Notes: generated by a model not told the origin, from the letters alone. A DNA stretch of 64,000 nt from Butyrivibrio sp. INlla21 (GCF_900116875.1 NZ_FPCC01000006.1:1-64000); one strand, 5' to 3'; counted from the stretch's first letter, positions 50,258 to 59,034 are shown. Program-made: numbers and translations.

Positions 50258-50372
50258 GATTCATCTTCGAAGGAAAGGATTTAAAGCAGGGAAGCTTTAA
50301 AACAGGTGCTCATTTGCACCGGATACACTATCAACATTACATATTTACAAGGTTCAAAAGAAGGAGAGGAAT

Positions 50373-51848
50373 ATGAAAACACTAAGAAAACTCATAATGG
50401 GCCTCCTCGTATCGATTATGGTACTTGGAATGGGGGTTACTGCTTTTGCAGCTGCCGGATCTATTACAATAACCGGCGCATTAAAAGGTCAGGAATATAA
50501 AGCATATCGTGTATTTGATTATGTTCCTGCTGATGAAGCTAAGCCTAATGCGGGCGGCGTTTACAAACTTAATCCGATTTTCGATGGATTCCAGAATTAT
50601 ACTTACACCTACACAGATGAAACCGGCACTTTTAGCGTTAAAATGAGTGATCTTTTCACAGTAGGCGATAATGATATTCTTGATACATCAGGACTTACAT
50701 CTGAAGCTGATGCCAAGATTTTTGGTAAGGCAGCTCTTGCGTATGCAGAAGAGAACAGCATTTCTCCTGTAGCAACAAAAGAAACAACAGAAGATGGAGA
50801 TATTAAAATAGACGTTTCTGAATTTGGATATTATGTTCTTAATTCTTCGCTTGGTAGTGCTGTTGCTGTAAATACAACAACTCCCGATGCACAACTTGCA
50901 GAGAAGAATGAAGGAACAGATATTATCAAGATTGTTACAGATGCTACAAATAAGAATCTTATATATGAGGACCTTACAGGTGGCGATCATCAGATAGGCG
51001 ATACCATTGAATATTCTGTAGAAGGTGTCTTTAAAAAAGGCGGACTTGGATATAAGATTCATGACTCTGTAACGGATGGACTTACTCTTAATCCGATCAC
51101 AGATGCAAATATTTCATTTGATACTGATAATGCGGGACTTACATGGTCGATCGATAATTCATATGTTGATCCCGATGATGGAACTAAAGGTTTTGAGGTT
51201 ACTTTTGAAGGTGTACCCAGCAAGGATACAAAGGTTACTATTAAATATACTGCTGTTTTAAATGCGGATGCAGTTATTTCTCCCAGTGCAAATGTCAATA
51301 AAGCTCAGCTTATATATGGACATAATGGAAAGGGAGTTCCTAAGGAGACGGAGCATAAGACATATCCTGTAGCAATCAGAAAGGTTGCAAAGGGAACTGA
51401 TAAGCTCCTTAAGGATGCAAAGTTTGAGATTTACAGAGAACTTGATAAGTCACTTGTTAAGCTTACAAAGATCTCAGATACTGAGTATAAGGTTGATCCT
51501 GACGGAACAGTAACAGAGTTCACAACTGTTGAGGCTGATAACATTATTATCAAAGGTTTCGCTCCCGAGAAGTATGTTCTTGTAGAGACACAGGCTCCTA
51601 AGGGATACAACCTTCTTGAGGGCAAAGTTACTGTTGACGGCACAACTTATGAGCACGCTCAGGAGATGATAGTAACCAAGAATTCTACCGTTGAAAATAT
51701 ACAGGTTGAGAAGGTTGAGGATGGAACAGGTCTTACACTTCCTTCTACAGGTGGAATCGGAACAACAATCTTCTACATTGTAGGCGGTATTCTCATTGTT
51801 GCAGGTATTGCATATTTCATCGTTCGCAGAAAGGCTGACGCTGAATAA
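50373..51848 (+). CDS. major pilin, sortase-assembled
   Basis: 491 residues. Signal peptide MKTLRKLIMGLLVSIMVLGM...TAFAA, isopeptide-type pilin domains, Cna-B domain (VAIRKVAKGTDKLLKDAKFE) with E-box YVLVETQAPKGYNL, then LPSTGG, membrane helix and RRKADAE. The E-box glutamate implies an internal isopeptide bond. It stands between the adhesin and sortase C as a backbone pilin would. Confidence 0.9.
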   Translation: MKTLRKLIMGLLVSIMVLGMGVTAFAAAGSITITGALKGQEYKAYRVFDYVPADEAKPNAGGVYKLNPIFDGFQNYTYTYTDETGTFSVKMSDLFTVGDNDILDTSGLTSEADAKIFGKAALAYAEENSISPVATKETTEDGDIKIDVSEFGYYVLNSSLGSAVAVNTTTPDAQLAEKNEGTDIIKIVTDATNKNLIYEDLTGGDHQIGDTIEYSVEGVFKKGGLGYKIHDSVTDGLTLNPITDANISFDTDNAGLTWSIDNSYVDPDDGTKGFEVTFEGVPSKDTKVTIKYTAVLNADAVISPSANVNKAQLIYGHNGKGVPKETEHKTYPVAIRKVAKGTDKLLKDAKFEIYRELDKSLVKLTKISDTEYKVDPDGTVTEFTTVEADNIIIKGFAPEKYVLVETQAPKGYNLLEGKVTVDGTTYEHAQEMIVTKNSTVENIQVEKVEDGTGLTLPSTGGIGTTIFYIVGGILIVAGIAYFIVRRKADAE

Positions 51849-51904
51849 TTCTTATAATCGGTATGAAAAAAATAATAATATAATTTGAATCTTGTTGAAT
51901 AACA

Positions 51905-51939
51905 ATATTCTTCGGGGGATGGGGTCCCCCGAAGAATAT
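51905..51939 (+). other. perfect 15-bp stem-loop between pilin and sortase genes
   Basis: Arms at 51905-51919 and 51925-51939 are exact complements around the loop TGGGG; the stem contains CTTCGGGGGA. No T-run follows, so it is more likely a 3'-end stabiliser or partial terminator that lets the major pilin be made in excess over the sortase. Confidence 0.75.
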
Positions 51940-51985
51940 ATAAGATTCGCAAAATACAATAAGGTGAAGAAGTTAGAACTGTCAG

Positions 51986-52834
51986 ATGAAGAAAGGACTA
52001 AAAAGAATCTTACCCAACTTAATATTTGGACTGATATTTGTCGTAGGAATCGTGATTTTTCTTTATCCGTCTGTCAGTAACTATATCAATTCAAAAAACC
52101 AGAGCCGCGCGATATCCAACTACGAGGAGATTGTTCACAATATCCCCAAAGAGGATTATACAAAGATGTGGCAAGAGGCATATGCATATAATGAAGAACT
52201 TGCCAAAAAGCCTCTGAATTTTAACCTTGAAGGTGAAGATCTGGATAAATACAACAGCGTTTTGAATGTCACCGGATCGGGTATTATGGGATATATAGAG
52301 ATTGAGAATATTGGGGTTAATCTTCCTATATATCACAGTACGGAAGAATCAGTATTGCAGGTCGGAATAGGACACTTGGAAGGAACATCTTTTCCGACGG
52401 GAACCAAGAGTACACATGCTGTACTTTCGGGACACAGAGGGCTTCCGTCCTCGAAGCTTTTTTCAGACCTCGATCAGATGATCGTTGGTGATACATTTCT
52501 TTTACACATATTGGATCAGACTTTTGCATATCAGGTTGATAAGATTAACATTGTTCTCCCGGAGGAGACCAATGACCTGGCAATTGTCGATGGAGAGGAA
52601 TACGTCACGCTTGTAACTTGCACACCTTATGGTATCAATACTCATAGGCTGCTTGTAAGGGCAAGACGTGTTGATTATAACGAAGAGAGCAGGCTTATAG
52701 TACCTGCGGACGCTACCAGATACAGTAATATGGTTGTTGCACCGTTTATAGGTGCTCCGATATTGTTAGTTGCATTTATAGTCTTTTTAATTAGGACAAG
52801 AAGGCCTAAGAAGGCAAAGGGAGCAAAAGTTTGA
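51986..52834 (+). CDS. class C sortase (pilin polymerase)
   Basis: 282 residues. N-terminal membrane helix (LIFGLIFVVGIVIFLYPSV), catalytic His in HAVLSGHRGLPSS, Cys in VTLVTCTPYGINTH, Arg in RLLVRARRVDY, and C-terminal membrane helix, all class C features. It joins pilins by their LPxTG motifs. Overlaps or abuts the next gene. Confidence 0.92.
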   Translation: MKKGLKRILPNLIFGLIFVVGIVIFLYPSVSNYINSKNQSRAISNYEEIVHNIPKEDYTKMWQEAYAYNEELAKKPLNFNLEGEDLDKYNSVLNVTGSGIMGYIEIENIGVNLPIYHSTEESVLQVGIGHLEGTSFPTGTKSTHAVLSGHRGLPSSKLFSDLDQMIVGDTFLLHILDQTFAYQVDKINIVLPEETNDLAIVDGEEYVTLVTCTPYGINTHRLLVRARRVDYNEESRLIVPADATRYSNMVVAPFIGAPILLVAFIVFLIRTRRPKKAKGAKV

Positions 52835-52860
52835 TAAATGCTCTCAGAGGGATTGTTTAT

Positions 52861-53943
52861 ATGAATAAGGTAAAGAGTATCTTTAGCCGAATATTGATTA
52901 CGGTAATGGTGCTAATGGCTTCATTGGGGATGTTTTCCGTTAAGTCGTACGCCAGAAATGCTGTGGACCTTACCAAAAAAGGTTCGCTTTCCGTAACCTA
53001 CAAATTCGGCGACGACATGCTGTTTGACGGCGTACAATCTCATATTTACAAGATAGGAAGCGTAACAGAGATCGGTGAGTTTACATTGGATCCTGATTAT
53101 GCCGGATTAACATCTATATCTATCAATTCCATTAAGGACCAGGGACAGTGGAAACAGGTTCTTGATGATGTAAGACCGACGGCTGTTTTAAATCATCAGC
53201 CTTCATACACTGCGGTTTCACAGAACGGAAAGGCTGTGTTTGCAGGCGTTCAGTTGGGCTTGTATTTGATAGAGACCGAGGATGTTATTAAGGATGATTG
53301 TAGATATGTCTTTTCATCATTTTTGATAACTGTACCGCAGCTTGGGGACGATGATGAATGGATTTATGATGGCGCTCAGTATATTGCGGAAGCTACAGCT
53401 AAATGTGAAAAATTTGATATAAATCGAGAAGTGGAGTTTGAACTTCACAAGAGATGGAATGATTCCGGTAATGAGAATGTAAGACCTACATCCATTTCGG
53501 TACTTATAAAAAGAAACGGCGAAGAATATAAGAGAGTAACACTGAACAGTGGTAACGGTTGGTCTTATTCATGGAAGGATAAGCCCGGATATATTTGGGA
53601 TTTTGAAGAAACTATAGAGGGTAACAACCCTTATACGGTTTCTGTAAACAAGAATGAAGATGATGACGGACTTATGGTTGTTTATACCATGACCAATACG
53701 TATACCAATACGACTCCGCCACCACCGGGACCACCCGGAACTCCTCCCGGAGGACCTCCGAATACTCCTCCCGGACCACCGCAGTTCCCTGACGTTCTCG
53801 GAGCGATAAGAGAACTCCCCGCGGTTTTGGGTGCAAGGAGACTTCCTCAGACAGGACAGCTCTGGTGGCCGCTTCCGATTCTTTTGATCGTGGGTATCTT
53901 TTTCATAGTCAAAGGAATAAGGAAAAATCATAAAAAAGCTTGA
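52861..53943 (+). CDS. minor (basal or tip) pilin, LPQTG-anchored
   Basis: 360 residues from ATG 52861 behind AGAGGGA (an ATG at 52831 is in frame but without a site). Signal peptide (ILITVMVLMASLGMFSVKSY), one pilin domain, a Cna-B domain (VEFELHKRWNDSGNENVRPT), a Pro/Gly-rich linker of PPGPPGTPPGG type, then LPQTG, helix and a basic tail. The proline linker is typical for spanning the wall, fitting a basal pilin. Confidence 0.85.
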   Translation: MNKVKSIFSRILITVMVLMASLGMFSVKSYARNAVDLTKKGSLSVTYKFGDDMLFDGVQSHIYKIGSVTEIGEFTLDPDYAGLTSISINSIKDQGQWKQVLDDVRPTAVLNHQPSYTAVSQNGKAVFAGVQLGLYLIETEDVIKDDCRYVFSSFLITVPQLGDDDEWIYDGAQYIAEATAKCEKFDINREVEFELHKRWNDSGNENVRPTSISVLIKRNGEEYKRVTLNSGNGWSYSWKDKPGYIWDFEETIEGNNPYTVSVNKNEDDDGLMVVYTMTNTYTNTTPPPPGPPGTPPGGPPNTPPGPPQFPDVLGAIRELPAVLGARRLPQTGQLWWPLPILLIVGIFFIVKGIRKNHKKA

Positions 53944-53949
53944 TTTTTT

Positions 53950-53977
53950 ACCCCATGAGTATCAAGGCTCATGGGGT
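53950..53977 (+). other. stem-loop between minor pilin and second sortase
   Basis: ACCCCATGAG/CTCATGGGGT with an 8-nt loop, no T-run on the plus strand. The second hairpin of this kind placed just before a sortase gene. Confidence 0.65.
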
Positions 53978-54004
53978 ATACTAAAATATACAGAGGAAAA
54001 ATTT

Positions 54005-54652
54005 ATGAAGAAATATTCCGGATACATTTACATAGTTATAGGAGTAATCTTTATATGTGCGGCAGCTTTTTTGGTAAGGCACAACTTTAATGAGAGTGCC
54101 GAGGCGGGAGATGCTTCGGATGAATTTCTTGAGGGAGTTGTTGAGCAGATGCCCGGAATGGTTGTTGATAATGTTGAATCGGGCGATATGCCTGTTGTTG
54201 ATGTGGACGGCAGGAGCTTTATCGGAACGGTTGAGGTACCGAGCCTTGGGCTTTTGCTTCCGATCCAGAGTGAATGGGCAAATGAAAATGCCAAAGTATC
54301 AGTGTGCAGATATAAGGGCTCTGTTTATGAGAATAATCTTATAATTGCGGGGCATAACTATGTTGAGCATTTCGGCAATCTTAAAAACCTTGCGACGGGT
54401 GATGAGATAATAGTGACCGATATGAACGGAAAGAGCTTTTATTTTGAAGTTACCAATCTTGAAACGCTTGGATCTTATGATATTGAAGAGATGGAAGCGG
54501 GAGAATGGGATCTGACTCTTTTTACATGTACGATAGGCGGTGCGAACCGTGTTACGGTGCGCTGCGAATCGACGGGAAAGACATCGGAGACGGGAACTGT
54601 TCCCGATGTGCTTGATGCGGCTGAAAAGAGTAAACATATAAGAAAAAAATAA
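54005..54652 (+). CDS. second sortase (class B/D-like)
   Basis: 215 residues. Single N-terminal membrane helix (GYIYIVIGVIFICAAAFLV), His in IIAGHNYVEHFG, Cys in LTLFTCTIGGANR and Arg in NRVTVRCE. No C-terminal helix, so it is not class C; housekeeping-type anchoring of the finished pilus to the wall is plausible. Confidence 0.85.
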   Translation: MKKYSGYIYIVIGVIFICAAAFLVRHNFNESAEAGDASDEFLEGVVEQMPGMVVDNVESGDMPVVDVDGRSFIGTVEVPSLGLLLPIQSEWANENAKVSVCRYKGSVYENNLIIAGHNYVEHFGNLKNLATGDEIIVTDMNGKSFYFEVTNLETLGSYDIEEMEAGEWDLTLFTCTIGGANRVTVRCESTGKTSETGTVPDVLDAAEKSKHIRKK

Positions 54653-54664
54653 AGAACTTATTAA

Positions 54665-54715
54665 ATCGGCTTTTTCGGGATTATCTGAGTTATCGGAGGT
54701 CTCTTAAAAGCCGAT
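54665..54715 (+). terminator. possible terminator of the pilus locus
   Basis: ATCGGCTTTT/AAAAGCCGAT arms enclosing 31 nt, followed by an A/T-rich run. It is less compact than a standard terminator. Confidence 0.5.
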
Positions 54716-54757
54716 ATATTTATATATAAAATCCTTTATTGTTTTTTTATAGAATAG

Positions 54758-54800
54758 TTAGCACTCTTATGTGGACAGTGCTAATGTTTTAAACTATAAT
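54758..54800 (+). promoter_or_regulatory. CIRCE operator overlapping a promoter
   Basis: TTAGCACTC, 9 nt, CAGTGCTAA (one mismatch to the consensus GAGTGCTAA) at 54758-54784: the HrcA binding site. The promoter TGGACA (54772-54777), 17 nt, TATAAT (54795-54800) overlaps it, so HrcA would block transcription until heat or folding stress. Confidence 0.88.
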
Positions 54801-54838
54801 TACAGTACAGAAAGAATCATGAAAGGAGATGATGCGTA

Positions 54839-55615
54839 GTGATTATAGTAAAAATGAATGACACAACAGTTGAATGCAGTATTGCCGCATCAGAACTTCA
54901 TGAGATAGGTCTTACACCCGAGGCGGTTATCAATGGTGCGGAGAACACAACATCTTTCTTTGCTCAGCTTGGAAAAGAGGTCGGACAGCAGCTCGACTAC
55001 AATCCCGAGACGGAAGTTATGATGATGAGCAAGAATATCATGATGGACGGAAGTGTGCGCATTTTCGCCGTTAAGATGACCAACGAGGATATTAAGAAAG
55101 CTTCCGAGAGGATTCGCGGAGCGGCACTTACGGTTCTTAATACTCTGACCAAAGAGAAGATTGAGGATATTTTGGCTAAGACGGGCAGAGATAAGGGCGT
55201 TGCTTTTAATGAGGTAATTACCAAGGTTTCGGATACGATCAGCAAGATATACGGTCGTGATCAGGAGAATGCTCTTGAAGAGAATGCGGAACCGGAGGCA
55301 AGCTATCAGCCTCTTTCAGAATATGCTAAATATATGATGGAATTTGACAATCTTGAGGATGCAGAGAGATTCTCCAAGGTTGTTCAGAAACTTCCGATTG
55401 TTGACTCTGTTCTGTACAAGTACGGTGGAATGTATTACCTTATGGCAGGGCTTATGTCCGCCAGGGAAGAGATTATCTATGACATGAGAAGAGCGGGAGT
55501 TGAATACTCCGAGATCCTTCTTGTAAATGCTCCCGAAGCGATGTTTATTGAGGAACAGGGCGAGAAGATCATAGATAGTGATGCGATCGTGCACTTGGCA
55601 GACCTTACAAGATAA
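54839..55615 (+). CDS. mecA: MecA-like ClpC adaptor protein
   Basis: 258 residues from a GTG start behind AAAGGAGATG. N-terminal MNDTTVECSIAASELHEIGL and C-terminal SEYAKYMMEFDNLEDAERFS...YYLMAGL match the MecA layout: substrate-binding N-domain and ClpC-binding C-domain with an acidic linker. A CIRCE site at its promoter ties it to the heat-shock regulon. Confidence 0.82.
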   Translation: MIIVKMNDTTVECSIAASELHEIGLTPEAVINGAENTTSFFAQLGKEVGQQLDYNPETEVMMMSKNIMMDGSVRIFAVKMTNEDIKKASERIRGAALTVLNTLTKEKIEDILAKTGRDKGVAFNEVITKVSDTISKIYGRDQENALEENAEPEASYQPLSEYAKYMMEFDNLEDAERFSKVVQKLPIVDSVLYKYGGMYYLMAGLMSAREEIIYDMRRAGVEYSEILLVNAPEAMFIEEQGEKIIDSDAIVHLADLTR

Positions 55616-55619
55616 TGAC

Positions 55620-56441
55620 ATGATGAACGGCAAGATTACTGTATTTAATTTTTCAAGTGTTTATGAAGAAGAGAGCTTTTATCAAGGCGATAAAAGCTCT
55701 TGTTTTTGTGGCAGTAGCAAAGAGGCGCTCCTTCTTGATATGAAGGATATTCCAGGTACCAATTGCATGTGCGACGATATTGCGGTGACTGAGATAAAAG
55801 AGAGGATTGCTGTGAATTGCTGCGCCAATAATGAAGGATTGAACGTGGAAAAAGAGACTGATTCCGCGGCACTTCGAGATTTCTTGCATGGCATACATTT
55901 CATAGATTCAGGTAACTATCACTATATGTCTTACATTCTTTTATCTATGGTAAAAGAGCCTTTTTCTCTGGTTGTCTTTGACCATCACCCCGATATGCAG
56001 CCGCCTAAGTTCGGCGATATCTTATCTTGCGGAGGATGGGTGCTTAAGGTCTTGCAGGATAATCCCAATGTGAGAGATGTTCACATAATAGGAGCCGATG
56101 AAAAGCTTATTTCAGAACTTCCTAAGGAAGATAGAGCCAGAGTTTCTTTTTATACTCTCGATGATATAAAAACAGGACGTCCAAAGACCGAGTATCCTGT
56201 TTATCTCTCTGTAGATAAAGATGTAGTAAAAAGAGAAGAACTCATAACCAACTGGGATCAGGGCGAGATGAACGCTTATGATCTACTTGGATGTATCCGT
56301 GAGCTGGCTTCAGATCCCGAAAGAAAGCTTATCGGAATCGATATCTGCGGCGAATGCGCCCCCGATCAGGAAGGCATCGACGTCGGTGCGGCGATAGCCG
56401 GGAATGATGAGTTTAATAGGTTGGTTATAGACACTATATGA
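55620..56441 (+). CDS. arginase/ureohydrolase-family protein
   Basis: 273 residues from ATG 55620, 5 nt after mecA, thus probably co-transcribed. IDSGNYHYMSY, VVFDHHPDMQPP and YLSVDKDVV supply the metal ligands typical of the arginase fold (H, DxHxD, SxDxD). The N-terminal region is Cys-rich (SSCFCGSS, NCMCDD) and unlike arginase. The substrate is not clear; agmatinase/formiminoglutamase-like members exist. Ribosome site is weak. Confidence 0.75.
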   Translation: MMNGKITVFNFSSVYEEESFYQGDKSSCFCGSSKEALLLDMKDIPGTNCMCDDIAVTEIKERIAVNCCANNEGLNVEKETDSAALRDFLHGIHFIDSGNYHYMSYILLSMVKEPFSLVVFDHHPDMQPPKFGDILSCGGWVLKVLQDNPNVRDVHIIGADEKLISELPKEDRARVSFYTLDDIKTGRPKTEYPVYLSVDKDVVKREELITNWDQGEMNAYDLLGCIRELASDPERKLIGIDICGECAPDQEGIDVGAAIAGNDEFNRLVIDTI

Positions 56442-56472
56442 GATATACCTAATTCTGATAGTAAAGAATAAA

Positions 56473-56509
56473 GGAGCAAAACCCATGGTTGATGGATTTT
56501 GCTCCTTTT
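56473..56509 (+). terminator. intrinsic terminator
   Basis: GGAGCAAAA/TTTTGCTCC around a 15-nt loop, then TTTTAG. Ends the mecA-arginase unit. Confidence 0.85.
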
Positions 56510-56538
56510 AGTCACTTAAACTATTGAATCTATAATGA

Positions 56539-56820
56539 TTATTTGCCGAATAAATCACTATGCGTTCCGGTGCGTGATAATGTCAATGTAACTACATCAT
56601 CATCTATCCTGTAGATAAGTAGCCAATCCGGTTGGATATGACATTCACGGAATCCCTTCCAATTTCCGCCTAATTCATGATCTCTGAATTTTGTGTTTAA
56701 AGTTTCGCCATTTGCTAATTTCCTGATAATATTGTCTATGAGGTTTATATCTAAATGCCGCTTCAGGGCTAGCTTATAATCTTTTTTGAACTGGCTTGTC
56801 CAAATTACTTTTCTGGTCAT
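56539..56820 (-). CDS. YafQ/RelE-superfamily mRNA interferase toxin
   Basis: 93 residues. MTRKVIWTSQFKKDYKLALK, GNWKGFRECHIQPDWLLIYR and LTLSRTGTHSDLFGK are typical of YafQ toxins, with the catalytic His and basic residues in place. Overlaps the antitoxin by 4 nt. Confidence 0.9.
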   Translation of the reverse strand: MTRKVIWTSQFKKDYKLALKRHLDINLIDNIIRKLANGETLNTKFRDHELGGNWKGFRECHIQPDWLLIYRIDDDVVTLTLSRTGTHSDLFGK

Positions 56821-57089
56821 TTCTTGAGTTCAGCCAAAGCATCCTCAACATCATATTTGGTCACGGTTGGATCATGAGAGATTCGTTCTGCCTCTAGCAT
56901 AGCAGCTACAGTTTTTGAATTCGGTTTGTTTAAGCGTACATCGAAAGGAAAACCACCTACACGCAATGATTCACGAAGAAAAACATTTATGGCTGTGGTA
57001 AGATTCATTCCGAGCTCATTATAGAGAGCTTCACTCTGTGATTTTATAGAACTGTCAATTCTACAAGTGAAATTTGTGGTTGAAGCCAT
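56817..57089 (-). CDS. RelB/DinJ-family antitoxin
   Basis: 90 residues from the ATG at 57087-57089 behind AAGGAGGTG (a start at 57122 lacks a site). Ribbon-helix-helix N-terminus: ASTTNFTCRIDSSIKSQSE, LGMNLTTAINVFLRESL. Pairs with the downstream toxin and should repress the operon. Confidence 0.88.
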   Translation of the reverse strand: MASTTNFTCRIDSSIKSQSEALYNELGMNLTTAINVFLRESLRVGGFPFDVRLNKPNSKTVAAMLEAERISHDPTVTKYDVEDALAELKK

Positions 57090-57129
57090 TTTGCGTGCAC
57101 CTCCTTTATATTCTAATTGCATTATACAT

Positions 57130-57146
57130 CAAATGCAATGCATTTG
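57130..57146. promoter_or_regulatory. palindromic operator of the toxin-antitoxin operon
   Basis: CAAATGC-AAT-GCATTTG, 7-3-7 palindrome 41 nt upstream of the antitoxin start, with a GCAATGCA echo just downstream. A likely binding site of the RelB/DinJ dimer. Confidence 0.65.
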
Positions 57147-57169
57147 CAATGCAAACCAGTGCAAAATAA

Positions 57170-57195
57170 ATGCCATCCTATAAAAAGGATGGCAT
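57170..57195. terminator. intrinsic terminator of the methyltransferase gene
   Basis: ATGCCATCC/GGATGGCAT with an A/T loop; T-rich sequence on both sides, active mainly for the minus-strand gene ending at 57211. Confidence 0.8.
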
Positions 57196-57210
57196 TTATA
57201 ATTATTTATA

Positions 57211-57819
57211 TTACGCATGTTCCCATTTATAAATAACAGTCTCATACTGTTTTACATCATCAAAAAGTCTTTCTTTTTCTACAAGTCCGTGCTCAAGGAC
57301 TTCGTCGGCGCATACTGGGTTGTGAAGAATGATCCAGAAAGGATCGGACCTTCTGTACAGTATCCTTCTGAGAACCCTGTTCATTACCTCTTTATTGAAA
57401 GGGTTAAAGAAGTAAAATACATTGAAATTCTCGTATCCACTGTATCTGCAGGCATCGCCCCTGATGACTTTGACTCTTCGTTGAAGATTGAGCTTTTTCA
57501 TGTTCTTCTCGGCAATCTTGGCAAGATCCGATGAATACTCAAGTCCTGCGATCTCTCCAAACGGGAAGTAACTTGCATCTCTTAGAAATGCGCCTTTTCC
57601 GCATCCGATATCGAGCAATTTCTTGCTGCAATCAACGTCCAAACAATCCAAAATCTCTTCCGCATGCTTATCATCAGTCTTGGAATAACCGTGAAGAACA
57701 CCTCCGGATTCCTCTATGAGTGATAAGTCACGCATGGTAAAATCAATACCTCTTATTCTTTCCCCAAGGTACTGAACGAGGTATTTTGCATACCTCTTGT
57801 ACTTATAGTAATTAAACAT
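57211..57819 (-). CDS. class I SAM-dependent methyltransferase
   Basis: 202 residues behind GGAGGGAAAGAG. Motif I LLDIGCGKGAFLRDA, acidic AGLEYSSDLAKIAEK, then VIRGDACRYSGYENFNVFYF and FFNPF in place of the NPPY motif. Substrate unknown; such proteins occur in cell-surface and metabolic contexts alike. N-terminal residues are basic and Tyr-rich. Confidence 0.8.
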   Translation of the reverse strand: MFNYYKYKRYAKYLVQYLGERIRGIDFTMRDLSLIEESGGVLHGYSKTDDKHAEEILDCLDVDCSKKLLDIGCGKGAFLRDASYFPFGEIAGLEYSSDLAKIAEKNMKKLNLQRRVKVIRGDACRYSGYENFNVFYFFNPFNKEVMNRVLRRILYRRSDPFWIILHNPVCADEVLEHGLVEKERLFDDVKQYETVIYKWEHA

Positions 57820-57899
57820 CTCTTTCCCTCCATTTATTACTTAAGCGTTAATCAATTCTCCTTCCGATAATATATAATCCCCACACCATTATACTAAAT

Positions 57900-58220
57900 A
57901 AGCACATATTAATGCAAATCGCTGCAACAAAGTGTTAACAAAAGCACATGAGCCGTCATAAAATTGACGGTGCTGTAGGGCGGAGCACGTGGTGAGAGAA
58001 CCTCTTCCGCACATAAAAAAAGAACCGGTTTTCACCGATTCTTTAGGCGCATAATATGGGACTTTGAGCAGAGCACTTGGTAAGTGCAAGCTGAAAGCGA
58101 AGCACGAGCCTAGTGCGAGCCATGGGTGAACACTTAACGAGCTGCCTTCGCAGCGAGTTTAGTGAGAATCCCAGAACCCATGCAGCGAAGCTGCTGGGTG
58201 AGAGAACCTCTTCCACACTA
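57900..58220. other. non-coding stretch with a decayed duplicate of the tRNA-Leu flank
   Basis: No gene. GTGAGAGAACCTCTTCC occurs twice (about 57991 and 58198), each followed by a hairpin of similar sequence, and ATGGGACTT occurs after both (58056, 58270) although only the second belongs to a tRNA. The first copy therefore looks like a tRNA-Leu remnant. Between them lie GC-richer inverted repeats such as GAGCTGC/GCAGCGAG and CCCA...TGGG. Confidence 0.5.
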
Positions 58221-58221
58221 C

Positions 58222-58252
58222 AAAAAAGGAACCAGTTCATCGAACTGATTCC
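58222..58252 (-). terminator. intrinsic terminator of the tRNA-Leu pair
   Basis: On the minus strand GGAATCAGTT, loop CGATG, AACTGGTTCC and TTTTTTG, just after tRNA-Leu(AAG). Confidence 0.85.
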
Positions 58253-58260
58253 TTTTGTAG

Positions 58261-58346
58261 TGCGGAAGATGGGACTTGAACCCACACGACATAAACAGTC
58301 ACAAGATCCTTAGTCTTGCTCGTCTGCCAATTCCGACACTTCCGCA
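58261..58346 (-). tRNA. tRNA-Leu (AAG)
   Basis: Class II tRNA: acceptor GCGGAAG/CTTCCGC with discriminator A, anticodon stem CAAGA/TCTTG with loop CTAAGGA (anticodon AAG, complement at 58309-58311), long variable arm, T-arm with TTCAAGT loop. CCA not encoded. Confidence 0.93.
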
Positions 58347-58400
58347 TATATGCGCCCCGAAAGGGCTTATGAACTTCACCATTGCACCGGAAAGCTCCAG

Positions 58401-58483
58401 TGCAGGAGAAGGGACTTGAACCCTCATGTTGTTGCCAACACATGGACCTGAACCATGCGCGTCTGCCATTCCGCCACTCCTGC
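58401..58483 (-). tRNA. tRNA-Leu (CAG)
   Basis: Class II tRNA: acceptor GCAGGAG/CTCCTGC with discriminator A, anticodon stem CATGG/CCATG with loop TTCAGGT (anticodon CAG, complement at 58448-58450), variable arm GTTG-GCAA-CAAC, T-arm. Same transcript as tRNA-Leu(AAG), 54 nt apart. Confidence 0.93.
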
Positions 58484-58647
58484 AAGCAACGTAGTTAATG
58501 ATACCCACTTTTTCGGGCGCTGTCAAGAGGTTTGAAGCTCTAAATCAGACATGCGCACTACGCTGCGCATGTCGTGAAAAAGTGATTCAAGGGTGAGGGA
58601 CGATCTTTGCGAAGCAAATTCCGTTATCGTCCCGAATACCATGTTGG
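58484..58647. other. intergenic region with three inverted repeats
   Basis: Upstream of the tRNA pair and downstream of the membrane-protein gene. Contains GACATGCGCA/TGCGCATGTC (58547-58572), GGGACGAT/ATCGTCCC (58599-58635) and ACCATGTTG/CAACATGGT (58638-58659). They look like transcription ends for either strand. No gene seen. Confidence 0.5.
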
Positions 58648-58989
58648 TTACAACATGGTCAACTTATCAACAAATACGCACAGTTTACCCATAACATCCT
58701 TGCTCTCTTTGTAGCTGAACGCCATAACGATTCCGCCGATAAAAATAGCGATTCCGATTATGTCGACGAAAAGCACATTTGCGATGATTCCCGCTGCGAA
58801 AATAACGCATGCACATACAAAGATACCCATGGTCACTATGATCTTTCTAAGCATCTCATGCTGGAGTATATCTACATGAAGCCCTATCTCTTCTTTTTCC
58901 TGGTCAACCTCTTCCTCGGATAGAACGTCAAAATCAAGCTTTTCAAAGTGTCTTATATAGTCTCTGAATCTTTTTTCCAAATCATTCAC
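58648..58989 (-). CDS. small membrane protein
   Basis: 113 residues behind AAGGAGGTG. A charged N-terminal half (EKRFRDYIRHFEKLDFDV) precedes two membrane helices (IIVTMGIFVCACVIFAAGII, VDIIGIAIFIGGIVMAF). Divergent from the sensor kinase gene, 45 nt apart. Not recognised. Confidence 0.65.
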   Translation of the reverse strand: MNDLEKRFRDYIRHFEKLDFDVLSEEEVDQEKEEIGLHVDILQHEMLRKIIVTMGIFVCACVIFAAGIIANVLFVDIIGIAIFIGGIVMAFSYKESKDVMGKLCVFVDKLTML

Positions 58990-59034
58990 CTCCTTGAATA
59001 TACGCTGTAAATTTCATGTGATAAAATAGTCTCT

